A stretch of 43,978 bases of DNA from a virus: the IMG/VR virus record IMGVR_UViG_3300028372_000015, positions 1-43,978 of that record. One strand, written 5' to 3'. The position numbers and the translations under genes are program-made. This document shows positions 1 to 5,759 of the stretch, in pieces. The notes beneath the pieces are model-generated. The model searched no databases, was not told where the DNA came from, and saw only the letters and a list, made by a program, of their open reading frames with translations. Positions within the stretch are counted from its first letter, which is position 1; the number at the start of each line of letters is the position of its first letter.

Positions 1-217
1 CGAAAACAATTTCGGTACGATTTTCAAATTCGTCGAAGTCGTCGAAGTCGTCTTCGTGAATGATTTCGACATTGCCATCATCCTCAGTAATAAGCTCCAT
101 ATCAATTGAAGTGCATCCTTCAGCACTTTGGCCATGGTCTGCGTATACATGCACTGAGCGCATACCATGCTCATTTTGTAAAGCTTTTAACCTATCAATT
201 ACCATTTGTGAATTCAT
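1..217 (-). CDS. Hypothetical acidic protein, C-terminus cut by window edge
   Basis: An open frame of 72 codons starts with ATG at 217 and runs off the left edge. A strong ribosome binding site (GGGGGAG) lies about 7 bases upstream of the ATG. The visible end is very acidic: a run of Asp, Glu and Phe (DDFDDFDEF) sits near residues 57-65. I do not recognise the family. It lies downstream of the tRNA-Arg gene on the same strand. Confidence 0.65.
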   Translation of the reverse strand, partial: MNSQMVIDRLKALQNEHGMRSVHVYADHGQSAEGCTSIDMELITEDDGNVEIIHEDDFDDFDEFENRTEIVF

Positions 218-272
218 AAAATCTCCCCCTGTGGAACCGCAAATAAAACATTATTGATGTCTCATGGTAAAA

Positions 273-348
273 TGGTCTGCCTTGAAGGATTCGAACCCTC
301 ACTCTAAGTTTAGAAGACTTATGTGCTGTCCTATTACACTAAAGGCAG
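273..348 (-). tRNA. tRNA-Arg, anticodon TCT
   Basis: Read on the minus strand this folds as a normal cloverleaf. It has a 7-bp acceptor stem (CTGCCTT with AAGGCAG), a D arm, an anticodon stem TAAGT/ACTTA with loop CTTCTAA (anticodon TCT), a 5-base variable loop, and a T arm GAGGG/CCTTC with loop TTCGAAT. The discriminator is A and CCA is encoded at 275-273. A TCT tRNA reads AGA/AGG arginine codons, a common supplement in T4-like phages. Confidence 0.92.
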
Positions 349-358
349 TTTTAAATGG

Positions 359-643
359 TTATTCTTTAATTTCAGTAGGCTGGGGCTGGGCAATTGCCCG
401 AACCAGTGCCATAAATCCCGTTTCAAGGTCAGTGCGCGCCATAGCAATCCAGCGGGAAGCTCGTGCGTTCCTGTAACGCTCTTTCTCACTTTGTTTACTT
501 AATGCTTTATTGATGAGATGCGTTTCGACGTTGCTTAGAAACGCCAGGCAACGAGCCTCAAGTTGTTTGGCCTCATTCATCAAGTCAATTTCTTCCTGAG
601 TCAGATCACGGTATCCGCTGATTTTAGTATGTTGATTATCCAT
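359..643 (-). CDS. acb2: Acb2 family anti-CBASS (cyclic-nucleotide sponge) protein
   Basis: This 94-residue protein fits the Acb2 (T4 Vs.4-like) family in length and pattern. The N-terminal part has GYRDLTQEEIDLMNEAK (about residues 10-26). The C-terminal part has the family-typical GFMALVRAIAQP (about residues 76-87), preceded by a helix with RWIAMA. Known Acb2 proteins are small helical hairpins that form hexamers in the host cytoplasm and sequester the cyclic di- and trinucleotides that activate CBASS effectors. Related hairpins occur in Tad1, the Thoeris antagonist. The start ATG at 643 has AGGAGAG upstream, and the tRNA-like RNA at 661-741 ends just before it, so gene and RNAs may share a transcript. 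Function is inferred from family resemblance; I could not run a profile search. Confidence 0.82.
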   Translation of the reverse strand: MDNQHTKISGYRDLTQEEIDLMNEAKQLEARCLAFLSNVETHLINKALSKQSEKERYRNARASRWIAMARTDLETGFMALVRAIAQPQPTEIKE

Positions 644-660
644 TGTGCTCTCCTGCTGTT

Positions 661-741
661 TGGTGGAGGTGTTCGGACTCGAACCGAATTCTTACGTGTT
701 CCCGCGATGGGCATTCACGCAATCGACGCCATGTCACCCCC
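661..741 (-). tRNA. Atypical tRNA (possibly Gly, anticodon GCC)
   Basis: On the minus strand there is a 7-bp acceptor stem (GGGGGTG with CACCTCC, one G-T pair), a perfect T arm (TTCGG/CCGAA, loop TTCGAGT), discriminator A and an encoded CCA at 663-661. The best anticodon arm is CGTGA/TCGCG with loop ATGCCCA, giving GCC (Gly). The stretch available for the D arm is only 15 bases and pairs poorly, and the variable region is unusually long at 14 bases. It is either a divergent phage tRNA or a decayed one; the anticodon call is tentative. Confidence 0.55.
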
Positions 742-787
742 AATAGTAGTAGTAGTGTGGTGGCTGGTGCATTCACCGCACTAAATA

Positions 788-884
788 GGACTCTGGTTGG
801 ACTCGAACCAACACCACCGGCAATGTCTCTCCGGTACACGTAGCTACGTGCTGACCTACAATGCAACCGTTACACCACAGAGCC
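788..884 (-). tRNA. tRNA-like RNA with extended acceptor stem, anticodon not assignable
   Basis: Read on the minus strand this has a 7-bp acceptor (GGCTCTG with CAGAGTC), a plausible D arm and a perfect T arm (GTTGG/CCAAC, loop TTCGAGT at 812-796). A strong arm ACCGG/CCGGT sits in the variable-arm position. No standard 7-base anticodon loop can be drawn: the expected place holds a 14-base palindrome (CACGTAGCTACGTG). No CCA is encoded. The pairing continues beyond the acceptor for about ten more bases on both sides (878-894 with 779-795), which ordinary mature tRNAs do not do. Length, 97 bases, suits a type II tRNA. It may be a pseudo-tRNA or a specialised tRNA mimic. Confidence 0.5.
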
Positions 885-922
885 CTAATTAGTGCCCTCG
901 AATATACCGTCGAAGGTTCGGT
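883..922 (-). ncRNA. Conserved hairpin module, copy 1
   Basis: On the minus strand the module reads ACCGAA, then a 7-bp hairpin (CCTTCGA, loop CGGTATAT, TCGAGGG), then CACTAATTAGGG. It runs directly into the tRNA-like RNA at 788-884. The same module recurs at 1017-1058 with different stem bases but preserved pairing and loop. Both stems pair fully only if read from the minus strand, where the odd pair is G-U; on the plus strand it would be an A-C mismatch. This implies transcription with the neighbouring tRNA. It could be a processing signal or part of a larger RNA. Confidence 0.65.
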
Positions 923-956
923 AGCGCGCCGACCGAGACTGCTCAATCCGCATAAC

Positions 957-1029
957 GCACTGAATAGGGGTTTATGTAGTGCTTATGGCCTTAGACCTAC
1001 CTCGGCTAACGAAAACCCCTAATTAGTGC
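957..1029 (-). ncRNA. Long-stem RNA enclosing a D-arm-like element
   Basis: A 17-base arm (957-973) pairs with 1013-1029 with one mismatch, so the minus-strand RNA has a stem of the form CACTAATTAGGGGTTT with AAACCCCTATTCAGTG. The loop contains AGCC...GGCC (1007-987), which looks like a type II tRNA D arm. There is no anticodon arm and no T arm. The outer part of the stem matches the outer stem around the tRNA-like RNA at 788-884, so the two are related units. It may be a deletion derivative of a tRNA. Confidence 0.55.
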
Positions 1030-1058
1030 CTCCTAGTTATACCGCTAAGAGGTTCGGT
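1017..1058 (-). ncRNA. Conserved hairpin module, copy 2
   Basis: On the minus strand this reads ACCGAA, an 8-bp hairpin (CCTCTTAG, loop CGGTATAA, CTAGGAGG), then CACTAATTAGGG. The loop core CGGTATA and both flanks match copy 1 (883-922), while the stem sequence differs with compensating changes. It leads into the long-stem RNA at 957-1029 just as copy 1 leads into the tRNA-like RNA. Confidence 0.65.
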
Positions 1059-1080
1059 TATCAAAACCATTGATCGGAAT

Positions 1081-1257
1081 TCAAAAATCAACCCCCCTTG
1101 TTGTTGCACGAAAAAAGTGTGCTCGCATTATGCGATCATAAGAGGCTTCATTATCGATATGTTGTCCGTGTAAAGGATTTTGCATTATATTACGCAGCCA
1201 TTCGGCTTCATCAGAATTTAGCTATAATTTGATTGAGATAGTTTGTTCAGATTTCAT
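1081..1257 (-). pseudogene. Small phage protein gene interrupted by an amber codon
   Basis: A frame of 58 sense-or-stop codons plus TGA starts with ATG at 1257, behind a good ribosome binding site (GGAAGGA). Codon 12 (1224-1222) is TAG. Before it the frame reads MKSEQTISIKL. After it the frame reads DEAEWLRNIMQNPLHGQ, which looks like a conserved short phage protein (AEWLRN.MQNPL). The protein is unfamiliar in function. Either the gene is dead, the TAG is read through (a CAG-to-TAG change would fit), or the downstream part starts at an internal ATG near 1184. Confidence 0.55.
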
Positions 1258-1273
1258 ACAGCATTCCTTCCAG

Positions 1274-1489
1274 TTATACTAAACTATCGTGGTATTCCAC
1301 CAACTCTGCGATCATACACTCCCGTGAAGCATTCCACGCCGATTGCCATGTCTCCCAAGAATCATTGAGCGGGTGGGGGTGTTTTGGATAATCCGTCCAA
1401 CAGTACATTTCAAGTTCGTCATTCCACGTACATTGCTTAGCCATCGGCATCGACTTCTCGAACAGCTCCTTACTTTTGGGCATTTGCAT
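1274..1489 (-). CDS. Hypothetical small phage protein
   Basis: The product is 71 residues and rich in Trp, with a W-E-T-W-Q-S-A-W-N-A-S stretch near residues 45-55. Similar W..WQ.AW.A motifs occur in many short phage proteins of unknown role. The start overlaps the end of the upstream gene (1470-1835) by 20 bases, so translation is likely coupled. No function is assigned. Confidence 0.7.
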   Translation of the reverse strand: MQMPKSKELFEKSMPMAKQCTWNDELEMYCWTDYPKHPHPLNDSWETWQSAWNASRECMIAELVEYHDSLV

Positions 1490-1835
1490 CTTCTTCCTCT
1501 TCCTGTATTGCTGTTTTCATAATTTCGTACATCTCAATAACCGCCAGGATTGGGGTGTTGTCGATGTGCATTTTTATTTTACTCGCGGCTTGGGTGGCTT
1601 TTACTCGCAGACGATCACTTTCGGTTGCTGGTCTAGCGTGTGCGCGACTCCACGCCCCCCCACCAACCAGAGAACCGTTTCGCTTAAACCGTTGTCCATT
1701 CTTCAGAATAACTTGCGTTTTAGTGGTACGCTCGACTTCCCTGATATCGCCGTGGAGGTCACCGAAGCCCCCGTAACTTGCCACGTACAGACTATCGCCC
1801 TTAACTGTTTCTTCTAAGGGATTCATAATCTTCAT
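1470..1835 (-). CDS. Hypothetical protein, 121 residues
   Basis: I do not recognise the family. The protein has a basic middle (VILKNGQRFKRNG near residues 42-54) that could be a small beta-barrel, then a helical C-terminal half ending in a run of Glu (EEEEDA). The start forms an ATGA overlap with the stop of the gene at 1832-2071, which supports operon membership. An alternative ATG lies three codons downstream. Confidence 0.7.
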   Translation of the reverse strand: MKIMNPLEETVKGDSLYVASYGGFGDLHGDIREVERTTKTQVILKNGQRFKRNGSLVGGGAWSRAHARPATESDRLRVKATQAASKIKMHIDNTPILAVIEMYEIMKTAIQEEEEDANAQK

Positions 1836-2071
1836 ATAATATTACCAGAGACAATCATTGCCTGTATTTCCGAGACGCGTTCGTCGTGGGTAGTCTTGTC
1901 GGACTCTTTAACATCAAGAGACTCCTTATACGCGTCGATGATATCCCATGCGAAATCTTCAATTGCAGCCCGTATCAACCCAACATCCCGATCCTCAGAA
2001 GGATACACTAACATGGCAGTAAGCGGGCTTTGTGACGCAATAGTAAATATATCTGTATCAGTTAACATCAT
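1832..2071 (-). CDS. Hypothetical protein, 79 residues
   Basis: This is an acidic, mostly helical small protein of unknown family. It begins at tandem ATG codons with the sequence TAGGAGAAC just upstream, so the ribosome binding site overlaps the amber stop of the preceding gene. It ends in an ATGA overlap with the next gene. The two features place it inside a tightly coupled minus-strand early operon. Confidence 0.7.
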   Translation of the reverse strand: MMLTDTDIFTIASQSPLTAMLVYPSEDRDVGLIRAAIEDFAWDIIDAYKESLDVKESDKTTHDERVSEIQAMIVSGNII

Positions 2072-2077
2072 GTTCTC

Positions 2078-2551
2078 CTATTTATCGTACAACGGGACTG
2101 TTTGCCCTAACGATGATTCATCCACCGGAACCGAGTATGCATTGCCATGGGACAAATCACCCGATTGAAAAGCTACCAAGTCACTAGGAAACATCCAAGC
2201 AACCGGCTCTTTCTTTTTTTTGGCTACTACAAGTTCAGCCTCCAAATCGGTGATGGCGTTTAATGCTCCTCCCAGTACCACTTGAGTTTTGGGATCCAGG
2301 TTAACGTACAGCGCCATAGCCAGGGCCGTTTTAAGTTCCTTATACGGATCATTCATCGCTGTTCTTTCCGTTACTGGATGCCACTCATCATCAAAGTAGG
2401 TGTGGGGGGTTGAATCCAAAGCACCTACTCGGATGATCGTGAGCAGTCCTTGGTTGCATGATTCCAAGTCTTCATCTGACGGATCATTGTTCGTATGCAT
2501 CGGGGTTTGATCCCCGTCAATTAAATACAGGTACTTTGCGAAAATAGCCAT
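2078..2551 (-). CDS. Hypothetical protein with phage-type PVAW...VPLY C-terminus
   Basis: The product has 157 residues. The C-terminal third has a short Lys run (KKKKEPVAWM near residues 112-121) followed by VPLYDK at the end. A PVAW followed 30-40 residues later by VPLY is a recurring tail in short early phage proteins of unknown function. The stop is TAG, one of only three in the window used to end a complete gene, and the next gene follows in the same frame. A TTGACA promoter lies 50 bases upstream. Confidence 0.72.
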   Translation of the reverse strand: MAIFAKYLYLIDGDQTPMHTNNDPSDEDLESCNQGLLTIIRVGALDSTPHTYFDDEWHPVTERTAMNDPYKELKTALAMALYVNLDPKTQVVLGGALNAITDLEAELVVAKKKKEPVAWMFPSDLVAFQSGDLSHGNAYSVPVDESSLGQTVPLYDK

Positions 2552-2588
2552 TCTATAAACCTCTCTGTTGTTTTTTAGTAAGATGTAC

Positions 2589-2615
2589 TTTATACCAACG
2601 GTTTCTTCATGTCAA
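2589..2615 (-). promoter_or_regulatory. Sigma70-like promoter for the 2551-1274 operon
   Basis: On the minus strand TTGACA (2615-2610) is followed after 15 bases by TATAAA (2594-2589); a 17-base spacing gives TAAAGT. It sits about 40 bases upstream of the gene starting at 2551. The short spacer lowers confidence. Confidence 0.5.
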
Positions 2616-2640
2616 CCGTTCATAACAATATACAGCTTTT

Positions 2641-2916
2641 TCATAATAAGAAGTACCCCATGATTATACGATACTGATCTTCTGTGGGAGTGATAACGTG
2701 TTCAAGATTCTTAGGGATTAATTGCATATCGAACATCAAATCCCACAATGGATGGTCTGGGTAGATACTAAAAAGTTGACCATCGTCGTATTTCATAGAT
2801 TTAAATTTTTCGAGAACACGCCACGCAGATAAGTCATCAGTGAACAAAGGGCGTTCATCAAATATCTTGAGCTCATTGTCCGGGTCGAGCACGATAAAAA
2901 TTTGAATATTTTTCAT
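2641..2916 (-). CDS. Hypothetical protein, 91 residues
   Basis: The protein starts with a hydrophobic beta-strand (IQIFIVLDPD) and contains a Pro/Trp/Asp-rich middle. I do not recognise it. The ATG overlaps the TGA of the 31-residue gene upstream (CTATGA), and that gene in turn follows the phosphatase, so the three are likely co-translated. Confidence 0.7.
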   Translation of the reverse strand: MKNIQIFIVLDPDNELKIFDERPLFTDDLSAWRVLEKFKSMKYDDGQLFSIYPDHPLWDLMFDMQLIPKNLEHVITPTEDQYRIIMGYFLL

Positions 2917-3008
2917 AGCATAACCAAACTTTTAATTTCTTCTATCTGATCTGATGTTAAGTTTTCTTCGTCAAGAATCCCACTACAATATTCTACCATT
3001 CCTTCCAT
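2913..3008 (-). CDS. Small hypothetical protein, 31 residues
   Basis: A short frame with ATG at 3008 has GAGGA 6-10 bases upstream and ends with a TGA that overlaps the next start. The product is acidic (ILDEENLTSDQIEEIKSL) and would form two short helices. It lies in the same frame as the upstream phosphatase, separated from it by a TAG and five codons. Spacing and coupling are the evidence; homology is unknown. Confidence 0.6.
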   Translation of the reverse strand: MEGMVEYCSGILDEENLTSDQIEEIKSLVML

Positions 3009-3023
3009 CTGGCTATCCTCTAT

Positions 3024-3650
3024 CTATAGCTGAATGATACATAAGTTACCCGTAGCAAAGCAGTCAGTGTCGATGAAGTTGAGATTGCCCAGGGTAGATG
3101 GCTTCCTCACAATAGTATGCCCAGCGTATACCTTCTCAACACCAGACACATAGACGGGTTCGGATCGGCCAATAAGGCTGCGACCCCATAGCATGGATTC
3201 CTCATACGCCGTTGCCCCCCACACATAAGGCGGTTCGGCATGAATGATACCTACCTTACCGACGGTGATCATATGCGGCATGGTGGCTATTAGGGAGTCA
3301 CACAGGCCCTTTAATTCAATCTGCTCTGCTTCGGTCAAACTGTCCGACCACATTCCACCATTCATAAACCATAATCGAGGATTCCATTTCTTGCAGTACA
3401 CATTGAACATCATGTCCTCATGGTTACCCATGACCGCATGAAACCAAGGCTCTTTGGTCAGTCTTAGGCATTCCAGGGATTCTGGACCCCGATCAACGAG
3501 ATCACCCACAGAGAATACCCGATCGACCTCTTCATTGAAGTTCACATCCAGGAGCTTATCCATGAGATGTTTATAGCAACCATGAAGGTCGCCAATAACA
3601 AAATCTCTGCCCTCGGTGTTTCTGTCGTATTGATGATGAATAGCATTCAT
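3024..3650 (-). CDS. Lambda-type serine/threonine metallophosphatase
   Basis: This 208-residue protein belongs to the calcineurin-like phosphatase superfamily, in the branch with lambda PP and NinI. The metal-site motifs are clear: GDLHGC (residues 20-25), GDLVDRG (about 48-54) and GNHE (about 75-78), with later His residues (IIHAEPP and GHT) that complete a dinuclear metal centre. Lambda PP removes phosphate from Ser, Thr, Tyr and His in proteins. In T4-like phages such enzymes sit in early regions; their natural substrates are poorly known. The stop is TAG and the 31-residue gene follows in frame. A TTGACA promoter is just upstream of the ATG. Confidence 0.9.
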   Translation of the reverse strand: MNAIHHQYDRNTEGRDFVIGDLHGCYKHLMDKLLDVNFNEEVDRVFSVGDLVDRGPESLECLRLTKEPWFHAVMGNHEDMMFNVYCKKWNPRLWFMNGGMWSDSLTEAEQIELKGLCDSLIATMPHMITVGKVGIIHAEPPYVWGATAYEESMLWGRSLIGRSEPVYVSGVEKVYAGHTIVRKPSTLGNLNFIDTDCFATGNLCIIQL

Positions 3651-3674
3651 GGTAGGTTCTCCCGTATTTTTTGT

Positions 3675-3703
3675 AGCCTATCAGCATCGACGGTGGTTGT
3701 CAA
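3675..3703 (-). promoter_or_regulatory. Sigma70-like promoter for the phosphatase operon
   Basis: On the minus strand TTGACA (3703-3698) is separated by 17 bases from TAGGCT (3680-3675). The perfect -35 box and ideal spacing suggest host RNA polymerase recognition early in infection. The phosphatase ATG is at 3650. Confidence 0.65.
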
Positions 3704-3725
3704 TGCTGAAATATGGCGATTCCAG

Positions 3726-4082
3726 TCATAATAATGCAAGCTCTCGTAGGGACATGAATAGATCGAATGTCTCTTCGTCTATTTCATAATGGCCTCCCCA
3801 AGGGAATTCCATCGCGTCAGCAAGCATACTGAGCTCATCCGGATCTTGTCGTCCGTCGATAGTACCCATCCATAAGGACGTGAATATGAATGAAATTTGT
3901 TCTTTTTCTTTTTCATTATCATCAGCAAAAAACTCTGCTGGTACGATATTCATAAGATACTTGGTGGTTTCTGCACTAACAAACCACTGTTTTTTGTTAG
4001 TGCATATGCTACCGAAAGATCGATACCTGCTATCAACAACCGCAACCTCTCCATCTCGGTCTCTGTATAGGTGATATGACAT
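3726..4082 (-). CDS. Hypothetical protein, family shared with the upstream gene
   Basis: The 118-residue product ends with an ID.ETFDL.M..REL pattern. The gene directly upstream (4092-4421) ends with ID.ETYEL.., so the two look like diverged tandem copies. A weaker version of the tail occurs in 9449-9793. No function is known. The ATG has AGGA upstream and lies in the same frame as the upstream gene, separated by a TAG and three codons. Confidence 0.72.
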   Translation of the reverse strand: MSYHLYRDRDGEVAVVDSRYRSFGSICTNKKQWFVSAETTKYLMNIVPAEFFADDNEKEKEQISFIFTSLWMGTIDGRQDPDELSMLADAMEFPWGGHYEIDEETFDLFMSLRELALL

Positions 4083-4091
4083 AGTGTTTTC

Positions 4092-4421
4092 CTACAACCC
4101 CATTATGTTGTCAACGTTTTTCAGCGTTATTAGCATAAGTTCATACGTTTCCTGATCGATCACGAACATTCCAGCACGTCCCGATGTAAGAGAGAAATCA
4201 AATAGTTCAAGTATGAATTTAGCGCGAGACCTATCGACAGAATATAACTCAAATTTGAATCCCTGATTTTCTACCTGATGCCAGAGTAAACGCCAGTCTC
4301 CTCCACCAGCCCAGTATCCCCCAGACGTATCCCGCCGCATATGATCAATCATTATATCATCATCAGGAATCACATAGAAACCGTAAGAGCAGTCAACATA
4401 GAGTGCGTAGATATCTTTCAT
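4092..4421 (-). CDS. Hypothetical protein, paralogue of the 3726-4082 product
   Basis: The product has 109 residues, with a Gly/Trp-rich centre (GGYWAGGGDWRLLWHQ near residues 34-49) and the C-terminal FVIDQETYELM tail shared with its neighbour. The stop is TAG; the following gene begins three codons later in the same frame. The family is unknown. The gene starts 17 bases from a divergent late-promoter octamer that serves the plus-strand gene at 4480. Confidence 0.72.
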   Translation of the reverse strand: MKDIYALYVDCSYGFYVIPDDDIMIDHMRRDTSGGYWAGGGDWRLLWHQVENQGFKFELYSVDRSRAKFILELFDFSLTSGRAGMFVIDQETYELMLITLKNVDNIMGL

Positions 4422-4437
4422 TGTGTGACTCCACGAG

Positions 4438-4445
4438 CATAAATA
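4438..4445 (+). promoter_or_regulatory. T4-type late promoter octamer CATAAATA
   Basis: CATAAATA differs from the T4 late -10 TATAAATA at one base. It lies 35 bases upstream of the chosen start (4480) of the kinase-like gene, as expected for late expression of an internal virion protein. Confidence 0.55.
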
Positions 4446-4479
4446 TATGGCATATAACCCAGTTCAAAAGGATTCTACC

Positions 4480-5115
4480 ATGAAATTGTACGAATTGCTA
4501 CAAGAAGCCCCCCTTCCTTCCGACTGGGATCCTTCTATGTTTGATCGTCCCGGAACCTCATTCAAAGCGATGGTGCAATACGCTAAAGACCGAGCCGAGC
4601 AGGTAGGCAGAGGTTCAGCTCGCGTTGCTTTCAAGGTACCTTACAAAGGCAGGGATACCGTAATCAAGATTGCCATGAACACCAAAGGATTGCGCCAGAA
4701 TGAGGAAGAAACTCGGCTGATGGATGACTGGTATTTGGCTAGTCTCGGTATAACCATTCCATTGATCGACTATGACGAACGCAACAGTATGCCCACATGG
4801 ATACATACTGAGTATGCCAGGAAAATCTCAAATAGACAATTAGACGGGTTCTTTGGCGGGATATCGTTCAATGCGGCACTGGAGTTCATCTCAAATGAAC
4901 GTAACTACCGTGGGCCTATGACGTTTCAGTTGCCTGATTCTGTCCATGATAATGACACGTTTAGCTCCTTGCACGATTTGCTGATGTCCTATGACCAGCT
5001 TGCTGTTGGGGATTTATCCAGGAAGGCTAACTGGGGGCTCTATCGTGGAGATCCAGTAATCCTGGATTTAGGCGGTACCGAAACAGTGCTTCGTGAACTG
5101 TATGGTGGCCGGTGA
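4480..5115 (+). CDS. Kinase-like protein with probable capsid-targeting leader
   Basis: I start the gene at ATG 4480, behind AAGGA, rather than at the upstream ATG 4447; this gives 211 residues. The N-terminus MKLYELLQEA resembles the capsid-targeting sequence of T4 internal proteins, and LQE/A fits the LxE or IxE cleavage site of the prohead protease gp21. The rest looks like a protein-kinase fold: a Gly-rich loop (GRGSARV near residues 43-49), a VIKIA Lys (63), and near the end GDLSRKANWGLY (177-188) and VILDLGG (193-199), matching the catalytic and DxG regions. If correct, it is packaged in the head and injected with DNA to modify host proteins. Kinase activity is inferred. Confidence 0.72.
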   Translation: MKLYELLQEAPLPSDWDPSMFDRPGTSFKAMVQYAKDRAEQVGRGSARVAFKVPYKGRDTVIKIAMNTKGLRQNEEETRLMDDWYLASLGITIPLIDYDERNSMPTWIHTEYARKISNRQLDGFFGGISFNAALEFISNERNYRGPMTFQLPDSVHDNDTFSSLHDLLMSYDQLAVGDLSRKANWGLYRGDPVILDLGGTETVLRELYGGR

Positions 5116-5117
5116 CA

Positions 5118-5759
5118 TCAGTAGTCTAAGTCTGCATTCAGAAGATCTAGCATCCTCTTTACTTCTATGGTGCCTGGAGAGGTTAATCGGATTCGTGACC
5201 TAATACCGGCCATAGATGCAAACTCATCCGGATCTATTTCATTGTTAGCCCCCTCCCAAATTGAGAAGTCCTGATTGAATTTGTTCCACTCAAATATAAA
5301 CTTGCCAGCAGATGACCACACCGCGACCAATGCCCCGTCTTTTTTGTACGATTCGAAATCGCGTTCATTAGAGACGATACACCAGTTCGTGTCTTTACAG
5401 AATTTCTTCGATGCGGCGAAGTTATCCAGTTGAAAAAATACGAGACCGTTGTTTCCTCTCATTTCTGTATAATCGGGAACCCGGTCTTCATCTATCTGGC
5501 TAAGGAACCTTCTCAACGAACGAAGCTCGGACGGGTTATCATTAAGCATACTGATCCAGTGCCCGACATCCCGTTCCCTTCCACTGATCCAATTGTTTGA
5601 GACATATTCCTTGAACTGATCGGCAGTCCCGTTACTAATTAAATCCCTGACTTGCGTAGAGGTAGAGTTATACTCCGCCAAACTGTCCATAGCATTCCGG
5701 ATCGCCATCTTAAAATCTTTATAGCTTTCGGTTATAATAATAAGCTCGTCAAATTTCAT
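5118..5759 (-). CDS. WC-motif protein with probable capsid-targeting leader
   Basis: The 213-residue product begins MKFDELIIITES. This is similar to the leader of the kinase-like protein, with ITE/S as a possible prohead-protease site. The C-terminal half has FCKDTNWCIVSNERDF (about residues 121-136) followed by a strand pattern GALVAVW and KFIFEWN. Proteins with a TxWC motif followed by such strands are common in T4-like and flavobacterial phages, but their function is unknown. It converges with the kinase-like gene, with two bases between them. Confidence 0.7.
   Translation of the reverse strand: MKFDELIIITESYKDFKMAIRNAMDSLAEYNSTSTQVRDLISNGTADQFKEYVSNNWISGRERDVGHWISMLNDNPSELRSLRRFLSQIDEDRVPDYTEMRGNNGLVFFQLDNFAASKKFCKDTNWCIVSNERDFESYKKDGALVAVWSSAGKFIFEWNKFNQDFSIWEGANNEIDPDEFASMAGIRSRIRLTSPGTIEVKRMLDLLNADLDY

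Noticed and set aside
563-866. Several overlapping short frames on both strands
   Set aside because: The interval is explained by the tRNA-like RNAs and the acb2 start; the frames cross the RNA stems and have no ribosome binding sites.
957-1029. A complete tRNA
   Set aside because: Acceptor-like and D-arm-like pairings exist, but there are no anticodon and T arms and too few bases between the stems.
4447-4479. Start of the kinase-like gene at the upstream ATG
   Set aside because: No ribosome binding site precedes it, it overlaps the late promoter region, and ATG 4480 has AAGGA and gives the leader motif at the N-terminus.
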